Assembly (NCBI GenBank): GCA_036429605.1
Contig: JAVFKD010000004.1
Coordinates: forward strand, 1,736,001 to 1,800,000
Source: Cladobotryum mycophilum
Lineage: Eukaryota > Ascomycota > Sordariomycetes > Hypocreales > Hypocreaceae
Length of the DNA stretch: 64,000 nt
Direction: 5' to 3'
Shown: positions 1 to 12,480 of the stretch, piece after piece
Layout: each line of letters begins with the position of its first letter
How positions within the stretch are numbered: position 1 is the stretch's first letter
The notes under the pieces: generated by a model
Seen by the model: only the letters and a program-made list of their open reading frames with translations
Databases searched by the model: none
What the model was told of the DNA's origin: nothing
Translations under genes and position numbers: made by a program

Positions 1-62
1 GTATGTTTACGATATTGGAGGATGTGGTGGTGGTGGCGGGGCACAGTTGCTGACTGGACTAG

Positions 63-1294
63 AAATATTGAGAGAACCTCCCCAGGTGTACCTATCTCAG
101 TCCCAACAAACCGATCCTTCTACCAGTCCTACCGATGTCGACATTTCTATTGGTCTTAAGGAGCTCTCCCGTTTCAAGCTCCAGTCGGGCACAGATGTTG
201 GCAATGGCGAAGGGTCAGCCTACGGATCTCTACTATGGCGCAACATGTTTGGCGGAGCCGAGATGCTCACTTTGAACGCCAAGTCGGGAACTCGTACCAG
301 ATCTGCATATAGCGCAAACCTCAGCGCCCCTGTGCTGAGTAACCCGGACATGCGAATTTCTCTGGAGGCCTTATCATCGGCAGTAGAAAAGCCTTGGTCA
401 TCACATGAAGAAGTTGTAAAAGGAGGTACCGTGAGGTTTTCGTGGCTAAACTCCCAAAGAGATACGCAGACGGTTGAATGTTCGGGGGCATGGAGGCAGG
501 TCACTGGTCTTGCTGGAAGTGCGAGCCCAACGGTGAGGCAGGACGCGGGCGACACCATCAAAAATGCCATCAAGCACACGTTCTACAGGGAGAGACGCGA
601 TAACCCGCAGCTTGCGCAAAGCGGCTACATGCTCCGGACGGCACAAGAATTCGCGGGTATTGGTCCTCTCGGCGGTGACGTGGCCTTCTCCAAAAGTGAG
701 ATGGAAATGAGTGGTGCACTCCCGATCCCTCTACCCGGAATCCAGGGCCGGACGGGTATTTCGATTGGTGCAGGTTTGAGAGCGGGTATGCTTTGGCCGC
801 TGCCACTCGGGTACGACTTTGGTGGTAAGGCTCTCCCGAGCCGTCTAAATGACCGGTTTATACTCGGTGGCCCAACGGACGTCCGCGGCTTCAAATTCGG
901 AGGTTTGGGTCCCCATGATGGTCAGGATGCCGCAGGAGGAGACGTGTTTGCTGCCGGCAGTGTCAACATGCTTCTACCTTTGCCATACAAAGGACCTGAT
1001 TCCAGCCTCCGGCTCCAGTTATTTGCCAACGGCGGTCGATTGGTAGCGCTGAACAAGAAGGTCAAATTGCGTGAGGGAAGCCAAGGCATGGATGGATCGA
1101 CTGTTCGACGTGGCATGTTTGGCGCTCTAGAAGAGTTGGCGAACGGCCCCCCCAGTCTCGCTGCTGGCGTCGGGCTGGTGTACGCTCACCCCGTGGCCAG
1201 GTTTGAGTTGAACTTTAGCTTGCCGGTGATTGTGAGAGGGGGAGAGGCTGGGACCAAGGGGTTACAGGTGGGCGTTGGAATCAACTTTTTGTAG
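63..1294 (+). CDS. SAM50: Sam50/Tob55, 3' part (Omp85-family outer-membrane insertase)
   Basis: Core of the mitochondrial sorting and assembly machinery, which inserts beta-barrel precursors into the outer membrane. Only the C-terminal beta-barrel (about 410 residues) lies in the window; the POTRA part is upstream. The window opens with a likely intron: GTATGT at 1, CTGAC near 49-53 and an acceptor CTAG ending at 62. The alternative acceptor CACAG at 46 would add five codons. Family marks are RNMFGGAE, the stretch from DRFILGGP to the Omp85 VRGF turn and GGLGPHDG, the late motif YAHPVARFELNFSLP, and a final GLQVGVGINFL that fits the beta-signal read by the SAM complex. The stop is TAG at 1292-1294. 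A C7 run at 1147-1153 is read in frame, so not every C-run in the window is short. Confidence 0.93.
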
Positions 1295-4200
1295 ATCTGA
1301 CACGTTGGGGAGAAAAGAAAAAAGGTTATGATAGATGGATGACGGCGTGCGGCACTACTCTTTATTTAGCACACATAGCACATAAGCATGGATCTACATG
1401 TATAAAGGCTCCTTCAAATCCTCCCATGAGCTTTGCCGTGAGACGGGGACAACTACCATTAGCCATGTCTAGACGAGCTTCAAGCATATGCCTCCATGCG
1501 AACATTGCAGATATGGATGTGCTCCTACTAGACGATACACTACGGGTGCCGGTACGTGCTGGGAAACTACGGTATGCTTAAATATCGGAGTGTTCCGAGC
1601 TGTCCAGGCAGCAAACATAAGCAAGGTGGGTTACCCGGTCCGGGAAAAGGGGCCCTCCCATCAGCCAAACATGATTACGTGTTTTCGGAGATTTTTCATC
1701 GTATACTGGTTACATATCATATCATATGTAGACACTTGTAACTAATAAGAGATATGAATAGGTACCATGTAAGTTAAAAAGTTGACCGAAAATAGTCAGC
1801 CTTACAAGTGAACGTTTTGGAATCCTGGCTCCCTCCGTTTCTTTTCGTTGTTTTCTGCTTGCTACAGTACTGCCGGGTATCCGGGCGTCAGCAGTGCCCC
1901 GAATCACAGTTATTCGGGTTGTCCCTCCACCCAAACAGGCTCCGAGTCATCCCGGCGGAACACCGCCATTTTTTTCCCTTTCTATTTGAGACAAATACAT
2001 CCAATGTACAAATACAAAGTAAGGGCGTGTGCCGCACTCCACGGTCTGTTCCAAGGACCCGATGGCTTCGGGGAAAGGGTTGCCGGCCGCCATTTAAATG
2101 GAGGCGTGTTTTGTTTTGTTTTTGTTGATATGTGTGTTTTAAACGGCGATCCGTTGGCGGAACGCCTTGGCCCCATATCTTTTATGTGCGGCGTTGAAAT
2201 GGCACCTTTTTTTTTCTTGGTGCAATGTGAAAAAGTGTTAATCTGGGATGTGGTGGGTGGGTGTTCACCCCTTGCGGATTTGACTCCTCGCATATCGCGT
2301 CAGTGTTGGCTTTAACTCAACCCCAACGCAAGGGGGACTGAAAATCCTATTTCTTTCTTTCTACTTGTAGGTGGGAAATCACCGAGATGGCTGCATCGGT
2401 AGCTTGCCAAAGGGGGATAAACACCAGAACACTGAACATGGTAGACAGATCCGTAGCTATTACGTCTCTTAGTTTTTTTGACATTTCCATCTGTTTCTTT
2501 ATCCCTATCGGTTTTCTCTTATATCAGTCTGTTTCTCTTGCATCTATTCATTTCCCTGGTTTCTGTCGATCTACTTTGTTTCCGTCTATTTATCAAGAGT
2601 TATTAATTCTAGTACCCTGCTATAGGCTCTGATCCGGTGTTTTCCTTTTCCCTCCCTCCCGCGTGCTTGCTAATCTGCGGAGCGGAGAGGGTTGCGGATT
2701 TGCATGGGGAGGTGGGGGCTGGATCTTCAGTCACGGTCATCAAGGTCATAGCCCATAGTCATTTCTAAATTGTTTATTTTGAACGAGACTTTGGCCAAGA
2801 AAAATAGAGTTGTGACAAGACTCCCCCTTGAATAGCATTCCATGTCAATAGCTTGGTTGTGAGTATTAATCTGATTACGGAGTACAGAGCTGCTTCAACG
2901 CAGGTGTAAGACATGATTCGGGTGCGATCCGCAAGCAGCATTCGCGGCAACATTTTAGGTTTCATTGAAATGCAACATATATAGGCATTCTATAGGTGGT
3001 AGACATGAAATTGGCAATTTGGTTGGTTGGTTGATTGGGGGTGGTGGGTGGTTGGTTCTTCAAGCTGTTGCATTCACCGTCATTCCATCTGCATTCCTGA
3101 TATAATGGCACTCGGGTGTATCGATAAGGCGAATGCAGGGGGCTCACGTTTTTTCTTTGGTGTCAGTTCAGTCATGGTCTTATGAATCATGAGTGAGTCT
3201 GAGGTTTCACCGCTGGGGTCGAACAAGAACAACCTCCTCCCTCCTTGCTCATTGTTGATCATGCCCATTGTCCCGGATCAAGCAGAATCCCGCACCCGGG
3301 TCCGAGTCTATGGGTCCAAGACCGCCGCCAGTGAAAGATGATTATGCGAGCAAGATACCTTGTCGACTACTTGTATTTAGATAGATGCCTCTCTGAGGCT
3401 ATCTCTATCACTCAGGGGAATGGCATGCCGTCATCTACGTATGGATGTATGTATGATCTCCATTTTTGCGGAGAAAGGCATCGTGCGTTGTTGCGGAGTA
3501 GATGGATAACTCGATGCACGCACGTGTCAACTGCTAACGGCAGCGCATTCGGGATGTACCAGCTACGTTACGGATACGGCAGTTGCGAGTACTGGGGTAC
3601 CTACAAGCAATGTCACGCCTACCTAGTACCTACTAGCAGTATTTACCTAACGGTAACGTTGGACAAGAGGTATCATGTATGAATACATATAGTTATGCAT
3701 TATTAATTGAGGCTTGCTCCGTACATACACACACTACATACTACTTGTAGGACTGTGACTGTGACTATGACTATGACTATGACTATTAAGCAAAGAACGG
3801 TGCCCAAAAAAGAAAACAGAGAGGTTCGATTGCCAAGGAGCCAATAAGCGAGAGAAAAATGTTTAAAGGTTGCGGGGTGTCGGGGTGTTGCAAGACCCCG
3901 AAATCATCCGGCTCCCAGACGATCCACTGCAAAGGAGTCCAACAAGTCAAACTTCGGCCGAATGAATCCTCCCGTATTTTTACGCGTTATGGAGACATTA
4001 TTGCCTGCACTCTTGTACCTTTTGTAGGTTAGTGGTTTTTTTCTTTCTTTCCCTTGCTTGTTCAGACGTTTCGAGGCAAATTACCGTGAAAAATTCAGAT
4101 GGGAGAGATTGCCTTGTCAATGTTAAGGGGTACCCTTTTCACCACACGTCGGTGCTCCCAAAGGAGTAAGTCGTTGTCAACTTACATTGATGCGTCGGAT

Positions 4201-5616
4201 AGGATGTACCTTTACTTTCAAGCAGCATCTGAGAAAAAATAAAAATAAAAAATAAAATACAACAAAACTTGTCTACTTGTAGAAAATAGCCAGATATCTT
4301 TAGAATGATGTTCCAATTACATGCCTTACGTAGGATTCGATGCCACTACCGTTTGAAAGGAATCTCACCATGTGATACAAATATACCTGTGTTACTGTGA
4401 GGTAAGCAACAAAAGTCACAGAATGATACTCGTGGGGTTGTATTATTAGAGCCCCCTTGATGATGGTCAGCATCACCGCAGCCGAACCAAACAGTTGGGA
4501 AAATCGTCAAGGGCTTGTGTGTGGCTCGTATCCATTATCATTGGTGTGTGTTCCATGGTTACGGAGACGAAACCGACGATTGCGAGGGGAGACGACGGGG
4601 AAGAGCGTTTCCCCACTGTTCCTAATGGGGGAATGTGAGCCATAGGGACGACACGACAAGGCGCAGTACCTAAGAGTGGAGGAGGTGCGGAAGTGACTCA
4701 GTGGAGGAGGCAATCAGGCTAGGTAACCTCAAGGTAGGTTGGTTGCCCCAGACGGAGTTGCGCACCGCACCTCAGTGGACTTGTCAGTGGACTTGGTGCG
4801 CTGTAGGCAGCTGAAGCAGTCAACCTTTTAGTCACCTAGCGTCCCAAGTCCGCTGCAATGTTCCAAGTGGAGGGTTCCAGGTTCCATCTTTTTCGGTGGA
4901 GCGACGCTAGAAGCCAGCCTGATTGCGCAAACGACCTAACAAGATTGAAACCCGCACCTCCATCCCCCATCCCATCCCATCCAATCCACCATTGATCCAT
5001 GTAGCATGTGGTCCGCCAACAGGGGATAGCGGCTCGGGTTGCTAAAAGACTGCGAGTTGCCAATTTTCTATGCGTCCCCTTGGGGGGTCTTTTCAGACAG
5101 AGACAGACAGTCACACACCCTGGGTCCTGGGACATGGTTGCATGGATGGGTCCTCCTTCTCCAGGTTGCCTGTTGCCGGATCTGAACAACAATCCGGAAA
5201 CAAGTTAAACAAGCTAAAGTCCCGCCGTCATAAAGCCTTTCTCTCTTTTTTCTTCCCATTCCATCCAAACTCTTACTACCCTTTTTAACCTACTAATCTT
5301 TTCTACTTTATTGCTTGTTGTACAGTCTTTTCTCTCTCTCCAACTTAATAGAGTCTACTTTTTCTATCTTGATTGTAATCTGATACACCCGCAGAGGCTT
5401 AAATCTGCCCGTCCCCCCTGCCGCCAAAACAATCGGTGGCTGTTTTTTTCTAGTCACGCCGGTAAACAAAGGCCGAATTTCGCCAAGGTCCATCGGCAAA
5501 TTCGAGACGAAAACCTCACGGAGTCCCGAAAGCAACGAGAATTGATTGAATAAAAAAAGGAAGCAGAATCCCGCTCCGCAAGCGGCGTGACCGCGAGCGC
5601 ACTGCGCACAACAACC
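1295..5616. other. Intergenic, upstream region of the ABC transporter
   Basis: About 4.3 kb with no supportable gene. Open frames up to 155 codons (for example 1848-2315) lack family motifs and have poor composition. It holds several copies of the word TACTTGTA (near 2363, 3368, 3741, 4270), one TACGGAGTA (2876-2884), a short GACTATGACTAT tandem near 3752-3785, and a long pyrimidine-rich leader (5230-5370) typical of fungal core promoters and 5' UTRs. Confidence 0.6.
5176..5197. promoter_or_regulatory. CCGGAT-N10-ATCCGG inverted repeat upstream of the ABC transporter
   Basis: A perfect six-base inverted repeat with a 10-nt spacer, about 420 bp before the ATG at 5617. Inverted CGG half-sites with a fixed spacer are the usual targets of Zn2Cys6 dimers, and PDR-type transporters are commonly controlled by such regulators. 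Function is inferred; only the symmetry is seen. Confidence 0.4.
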
Positions 5617-8600
5617 ATGACGACAACGTTCGGAATGGAGGGCAATTACGATGCCACTGCCGCGAGAGATGGCGTCCCGACATCGAGTGGAACCGGCGCC
5701 CATTATGAGGTCGAGCAGACTTCGACACAATCGACATCTGTGAGCGAGGGAAAGCCCGACTCCAACGCCCATACTCTGGGTAACGATGACGAGGTAGACA
5801 AGGCCGAGATGCAGCGACGCAGCTCCATTGTCCAGGCTTTGGCACGATCCTACTCGCGAGCTTCACACGCTGGTGCCGGCGGGAACCCTTTCCTCGCTGG
5901 AGAGGATTCTCCCCTCAACCCGCACTCTGAAAAGTTCAGTGCTAGAGAGTGGTGCAAGGCTATTGTTGAGCTTGTGTCACAGGATGGCGGTTCTTTCCGC
6001 TCCTCGGGTATTTGCTTCGAGAACCTCAATGTCCACGGCTTTGGTGCTTCCACCGATTACCAGAAGGATGTTTTCAACCTGTTGCTCTCAACTGCAGGTG
6101 CCGCTGGTGATCTCGTTTCCAATAACCGTCAGCGAATTGATATTCTGCGCGAGTTCGATGGTGTTGTCAACAAGGGTGAAATGCTCGTTGTCCTGGGTCC
6201 TCCCGGTTCTGGCTGCTCTACTTTCCTCAAGACAATCGCTGGTGAAATGAACGGTATCTATGTCGACAAGGATTCTTACTTCAACTACCAAGGTCAGTTT
6301 GCCAACTCTTACTATTTTCATTGATTTGCGCGAGAAAAAACAAAAAGGCCGATGCATCTGCAAGTTTTGGGAATTGAAACGGAATTTGCCGGTTTATCCC
6401 CAGATCTTCATGCAAACGCTCTCATCATGCAGAGCTTGGTCAGATTGTGTGGAACTAGGGGGAGGGGGGGGCGGAATTTGCCGCGCCACTCCCGCTTCTG
6501 CGACAACCGAACTATGGCTAACGATGCTTTACTATAGGTATCTCTGCAAAGGAAATGCACTCTAACCACCGCGGTGAAGCTATTTACACCGCCGAGGTTG
6601 ATGTCCACTTCCCCCAATTGACCGTTGGCGATACCCTCACCTTTGCTGCCAGGGCTCGACAGCCTCGACAGTTGCCCCAGGGCCTCAACAGGAATGAATT
6701 CGCCCAGCATCTTCGTGATGTCGTCATGGCCATGTTTGGCATCTCTCACACAATCAACACTAGAGTTGGTAACGAGTACATTCGTGGTGTGTCTGGTGGT
6801 GAGCGCAAGCGTGTCACTATTTCTGAGGCTGCCCTTTCTGGTGCTCCTCTCCAGTGCTGGGATAACTCGACCCGTGGTCTCGATTCTGCCAACGCCATCG
6901 AGTTCACCAAGACCCTCCGTCTGCAAACCGAGCTCTTCAACACCACTGCCTGCGTTTCCATCTACCAAGCTCCCCAGAGTGCTTACGACGTTTTCGACAA
7001 GGCTGCTGTCCTCTACGAGGGTCGTCAGATCTTCTTTGGTCGCGCCGATGCTGCTAAGCAGTACTTTGTCGACCTCGGCTTCGAATGCCCTCCCCGCCAG
7101 ACCACTCCCGATTTCCTTACTTCCATGACTTCTTCCATTGAGCGTGTCATCCGCCCTGGTTTCGAAGGCAAGGCACCACGAACTCCTGATGAGTTTGCCG
7201 CTGCTTGGAAGAACAGCGCTGCGTACAGGGCTCTCAAGGCTGAGATCGCCGAGTACAAGAACTCCCACCCTATCAACGGCCCCGACGCCGAAGCTTTCCG
7301 TGTTTCCAAGCAGGCCCAGCAGGCCAAGGGTCAGCGCAAGAAGTCTCCCTATACTCTCTCCTACACTCAGCAGGTCCAGCTTTGCTTGTGGCGTGGTTGG
7401 AAGAGATTGACCGGTGACCCCAGTTTGAGCGTTGGTGCTCTTATTGGTAACTTTGTCATGGCTCTTATTATCGGCAGTGTTTACTACAACTTGCCGGATA
7501 CTAGCTCAAGTTTCTACAAACGTGGTTCCCTGCTCTTCTTTGCCTGTCTTATGAACGCCTTTTCTAGTGCCCTCGAGGTAAGACCTTTCTATTCCCTTCC
7601 TATCGAAACAGGCCGCTAACTTGAAATTCAGATTCTGACCCTGTACGCGCAACGTCCCATTGTGGAAAAGCATTCTCGATACGCCCTGTACCATCCCTCT
7701 GCCGAAGCCGTCTCCTCCATGATCTGCGATATGCCCTACAAGATTGCCAATTGTATAGCCTTCAATCTGTGTCTTTACTTTATGGCCAATCTTAAGAGAG
7801 AACCTGGCGCCTTCTTCTTCTTCCTGCTCATCTCCTTCTCTACGGTTATGGTCATGTCGATGATTTTCCGATTCATTGGTTCCGCTTCCCGAACGCTGTT
7901 CCAGGCTTTGGTCCCGGCCGCCCTCCTGATTCTTGCCCTCGTCATTTTCACCGGTTTCGTCATTCCAGTCCATTACATGCTCGGCTGGTGCCGCTGGATC
8001 AAGTACATCAATCCTCTGTCCTATGCTTTCGAGTCGCTCATGGTCAACGAATTCCATGGCCGAAAGTTCGCATGCGATCTGTTTATCCCCTCAAAGGCAT
8101 TCGCAGAGTACACTCACGTCGGCGTGACCAACCAGGTTTGTGATTCCATTGGCGCTGTTCAGGGCCAAGACTATATCGATGGTGATACCTATGTTCATTC
8201 TGCTTTCGACTATCAATGGGCTCACCGCTGGCGCAACTTTGGCATCGTCATTGCCTTTACCATCGGTCTGACCGTCCTCTACATGATTGCTGCCGAACTT
8301 GTCTCGGAGAAGAAGTCCAAGGGTGAAGTTCTTGTCTACCGCCGTGGTCACAAGCCCGCTGCTGCTTTGCACGCCGAGAAGAGGCGCAATGATCCTGAAG
8401 CTGCCATGGCCAACATTGGTCCCATTCTGACTTCTGAGCGTACCAAGGAAGGTGTTCTCCTGAAGCAGACTTCGGTTTTCCAGTGGCACGACGTTTGCTA
8501 TGATGTCAAGGTCAAGGGCGAAGACCGACGAATTTTGGATCACGTTGATGGTTGGGTCAAGCCTGGCACACTGACTGCTCTCATGGGTGTATCTGGTGCC

Positions 8601-10478
8601 GGAAAGACTACTCTCCTTGACTGCTTGGCCGATCGTACATCTATGGGTATTATCACTGGTGAAATGCTTGTCGATGGAAGACCCCGCGACATGTCCTTCC
8701 AACGCAAGACCGGTTATGTTCAGCAGCAGGATTTGCATTTGCAAACCACCACTGTCCGAGAGGCTTTGAACTTCAGTGCTCTACTTCGTCAACCCGCCCA
8801 TGTCCCCAGAGAGGAAAAGCTCGCCTACGTTGAAGAGGTTATCAAGCTGTTGGATATGCAAGAGTATGCCGATGCCGTTGTTGGTGTTCCCGGTGAAGGT
8901 CTCAATGTTGAGCAGCGTAAGCGTCTCACTATCGGTGTCGAACTGGCCGCCAAGCCTCCTCTGCTGCTCTTTGTCGACGAACCTACATCTGGTCTTGACT
9001 CGCAAACCTCATGGGCTATCCTGGATCTTCTCGAGAAGCTGACCAAGGCCGGCCAAGCCGTTCTTTGCACCATCCATCAGCCTTCTGCTATGCTCTTCCA
9101 GCGTTTCGACCGACTTCTCTTCTTGGCCAAGGGTGGTAAGACTGTGTACTTTGGTGACATTGGCGAAAACTCCAAGACATTGACCAGCTACTTCGAACGC
9201 CAAGGTGGCCACGCTTGCCCCCTGAGTCTAACCCTGCCGAGTGGATGTTGGAAGTTATTGGTGCTGCCCCTGGAACTCACTCCGATATCAACTGGTTCGA
9301 TGCTTGGCGCGAGAGTCCCGAGTACGAGGCTATTCAGGATGAATTGGAGAACATCAAACGGGAGAGACACGATGCCGCTCCTAGCATTGCCAACGAGGAT
9401 GTTACCAGCTATGATGAATTTGCCGCTCCCTTCTCCGTCCAGGTTCGCGAGGTTGTCCACCGTGTCTTCCAGCAATACTGGCGAACTCCCGTTTACATCT
9501 ACTCCAAGCTTGCCCTTTGCACTCTCGTTGCCCTCTTCATTGGTTTTGTCTTCTTCCACGCCAAGAATACCAAGCAGGGCCTGCAGAACCAGATGTTTGC
9601 CATTTTCCAGCTCTTTACTGTTTTCGGTCAAATGATTCAGCAAACCATGCCTCAATTTGTCATCCAGAGATCTCTTTACGAAGTGCGTGAGAGACCGTCC
9701 AAGGTTTATGGCTGGAAGGTGTTTATTCTGTCGCAAATCATTGTGGAAATCCCCTGGAATGCTTTGATGTCCGTCATCATGTTCTTCTGCTGGTACTATC
9801 CCATTGGTCTGTATAGAAACGCAGAGCCCAGCGACGCTGTCACGGAGCGTGGTGCCCTGATGTTCCTCTTCATTCTCGCCTTCATGCTTTTCACTTGTAC
9901 CTTCTGTACGTTTATGATTGCTGGTTTCGAAACTGCCGAGGGTGGTGCCAACATGGCCAACTTGATGTTCATGCTGTGTCTTATCTTCTGCGGTGTCCTC
10001 GCCCCTGGTAGCACCCTTCCCCGATTCTGGATCTTCATGGTAAGTCTTTTTTACTCAGCCCACCTAAAAGTTTATAGCAGAATACTAACTCTTTTATTAG
10101 TACCGTGTATCGCCGTTTTCATATCTAGTCAGCGGTATGTTGGCTACCGGTGTGGCCAACACTATCGTTCAGTGTGCCGATAACGAGTTCGTGAGGCTTA
10201 CGCCTCCCCTCAACCAAACCTGTGGTGAATATCTGAAGACATTCATCGACGCTACGAAGGGCAATCTTATCAACCCCGAGTCCACAACCGAGTGTGTCTA
10301 CTGCTCTATGCACGATACCAACACCTTCTTGGCTGGCGTCGGCAGTTACTACGAGGACCGCTGGAGGAACTTTGGTTTGCTGTGGGTGTACATTGGCGTC
10401 AATGTCTTCCTCGCCCTGGGTATCTACTGGCTTGCTCGTGTTCCCAAGAAGACGATGAAGAAGGCCAAGAAGGAGTAA
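5617..10478 (+). CDS. Full-size PDR-type (ABCG) multidrug transporter, with an apparent 1-nt frameshift
   Basis: Plasma-membrane ATP-driven exporter of xenobiotics such as azoles, in (NBD-TMD)2 order. Exons are 5617-6292, 6538-7577, 7632-10039 and 10101-10478; the introns have CTAAC branch points. NBD1: Walker [10 protein letters not shown] at residues 194-202 with Cys in place of Lys, as usual in fungal PDR pumps, VSGGE at 310-314, and a divergent Walker B near 331. NBD2: canonical GVSGAGKTT at 891-899, a degenerate signature NVEQRKR near 997, and [10 protein letters not shown] from 1020. Exon lengths sum to 4502 nt, one short of a multiple of three. The break is at the C-run 9218-9222: five C, where six would restore [13 protein letters not shown] and a protein of 1500 residues, the family length. 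Read literally, the protein ends after about 1239 residues and loses the second TMD. Everything downstream stays conserved, so a sequence error is more likely than decay. Confidence 0.92.
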
Positions 10479-11874
10479 AATGCCTACTACACAAAAAAAG
10501 AAAAATCTCACCATCATTATTTTATTTTCAATTTCATGAGAAAGCAGGGGTTTTCGGATTAAAAGGGGGTCTTTGGGGATGATATAGACGCTATCTGTGC
10601 AATGGGGAAACGACCTGATGGTTACCATGCAGTGCATGGAATGTTGAAACCATTGTCATGGTTGAAATTATAGACGGATTGGCATTCTTTCTGCACAATT
10701 CTTTTTATTGTTCGCTCTCTGAGCGGGCTAGAGGTTTAACCTTGCATATAGTTAATAGATTCTAGAACATAGTCTCGCAGGAGTATGTTTTTTATTATTC
10801 AATTCTTTTTTGATGGTGACTCTGTCTCGATTATGGATGAGTGAATGCTTGGGTCATTGAAATTCTCGGATATCTTGCATCATTTTGATTGCTGGCTTGC
10901 GTTGTCGCGACAGCAAAGTGCTCTTGGACTACCTACGTCAGAGGACCTCGTGGCTACCAAGGCAACGACGCGGCTGCGCGCAGAGACAACCGAATTATGC
11001 AATGCCAATTCACTGCTGCAGTTTAGGTTCGGTTACTTGCATGTCAAAGATTTTATCAGATACCGTTTCCCTCGTCTCAAGCGTTTGCCCTTCTCATCCT
11101 TTTTCTTTTTTCTTCACCACACAAATTACTGATATCATCCCTTTAACGAAAATAGGGGGCTTTGTTAGCGATGTTATAATAATTTACTGATACAGACGGA
11201 GGAAACTCCAGGATAACAAGCGTTATCCGGTTACTTTGTCGTCTTGTAGATGGTATGACCAAGTCCTATTCCTGTACTGCTGGGGCGGCGGGTTGTGCTG
11301 TCCCGCCTCATCCAGGTCTGCCAGACAAAAAGATTCCTTGCCGCACAAGCCGGCACCAAACTCCTCTTCGATCCCAGGAGCCTGCGTACACCACCCTGCC
11401 AGTCAACTCTTCGAAGAAGTGACTGCATGTGCGATACAAAATAATGGTGTTGCGGGGGTGGCAAACGGCTTTTTGTTCTCGACCTAGCGCTGCTGGAGCT
11501 TGTTTTATATCTCGCACGGAGGTGTTGACCTCCAAATATGATGCCGAACCTTACTTCTGCGACTCTTATAGTTTTGGAGAGGGTATGTTGTTCATGTACG
11601 TCTTTGGATCTTGGCGTCGGGCGGTTCAGAGTTTGACAAATGATAGAGGATTGGCAAGGGGAGGGCTCCTTTTGTCTCCCAACGCCAACGCTCATATGCA
11701 CAATCAAACTCTATCCTCAGCTGATCGGAGAAGCACATATCAACTGCCTGTTATTAGAGGTATGTTTTCGAGTTGTTTTCTGGACTGATATGACACTGAT
11801 TGACAGATATGTTTAGAGCAGACTTCAATCATGACATATTGATGCATGGGTAATAGCGTATGCACCCAGCTTGA
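10479..11874. other. Intergenic, 3' flank of the ABC gene
   Basis: No gene supported. The first 150 bases are probably 3' UTR. Short open frames at 10845-11190 and 11236-11788 have no motif and overlap each other on both strands. Confidence 0.5.
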
Positions 11875-12480
11875 CTCATTCCACCGAGAGAAGCCTACAT
11901 CATCTCACAATACCAAAACCCCATAGGCGACAGTAAGACACGGCTGAGAACTGATGGGGGCGACTTTAGCAAAGCCCAGGCTGATCGTTTGTGCCGGAGC
12001 AGGGCGAAAGACCCTACCGTTGGGGTGGAACGTGTCACGGAACTTCAACAGACGGATCTTAACAACGGGCTGGAGTACTTGCAGCGCAAGACACATGAGG
12101 GAAACGAGATTCCCACACTTGTCACAGCGGAACAGTGGTTATATTGAATATGCCAATCCAGCCTGGTATTAATCCGTGCCTTAGCACTGCGTGTACGCGA
12201 CGTATGTGAAAAGTCTGAAAGATTTGTCGTGTTCTGCGACACCCCCTGGATCCAATAGTAAGTCATTCCATTCAGTCACAAATGGTTTAGGATGGGGTAA
12301 AGTTATTAACAGTTTACAGGATGCTATATGGGGCTCTTATTATGGCTGGATGTGTAGCGAACAGAATTAACATTATGTTTGTCGTTGCTCAGCTTGTGCC
12401 CGTAGCGCCAGATATTGGCCTCCCCATACAAAGTCACATATGTTGACGCAAGCTATCCATGTCGCTCCCACACACATCTC
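11875..12480 (+). pseudogene. Decayed SNF2-type helicase C-terminal fragment
   Basis: A single frame runs from 11875 to 12257, broken only by a TGA at 12145-12147. It reads like a soluble protein: a charged stretch with DPTVGVERVTELQQ and GLEYLQRKTHEGNEIPTLV, then RFVVFCDTPWIQ. A standard intron follows (GTAAGT at 12258, acceptor ending at 12312) and joins in phase to give WIQYLQDAIW before another stop. A short third stretch in another frame includes FVVAQL and QSH. The order, a parallel beta-strand (FVVFCDTPW) then a helix then FVVAQ, resembles the helicase-C half of fungal SNF2-like proteins. No start, no ATPase motifs and several stops: a relic. The family call is from memory and moderate at best. 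Confidence 0.45.

Noticed and set aside
1848..2315. 155-codon plus-strand frame upstream of the ABC gene
   Set aside because: No motif, odd composition (Phe/Cys-rich tail from T-runs), overlapped by frames on both strands.
6408..7268. 286-codon minus-strand frame inside the ABC transporter
   Set aside because: Antisense shadow of conserved NBD1 coding sequence; reads as Leu/Ser-rich mirror of the codon bias.
9218..9222. Programmed -1 ribosomal frameshift in the ABC gene
   Set aside because: The run does not form a convincing slippery heptamer, no fungal PDR pump is known to need one, and four other genes show the same lesion.
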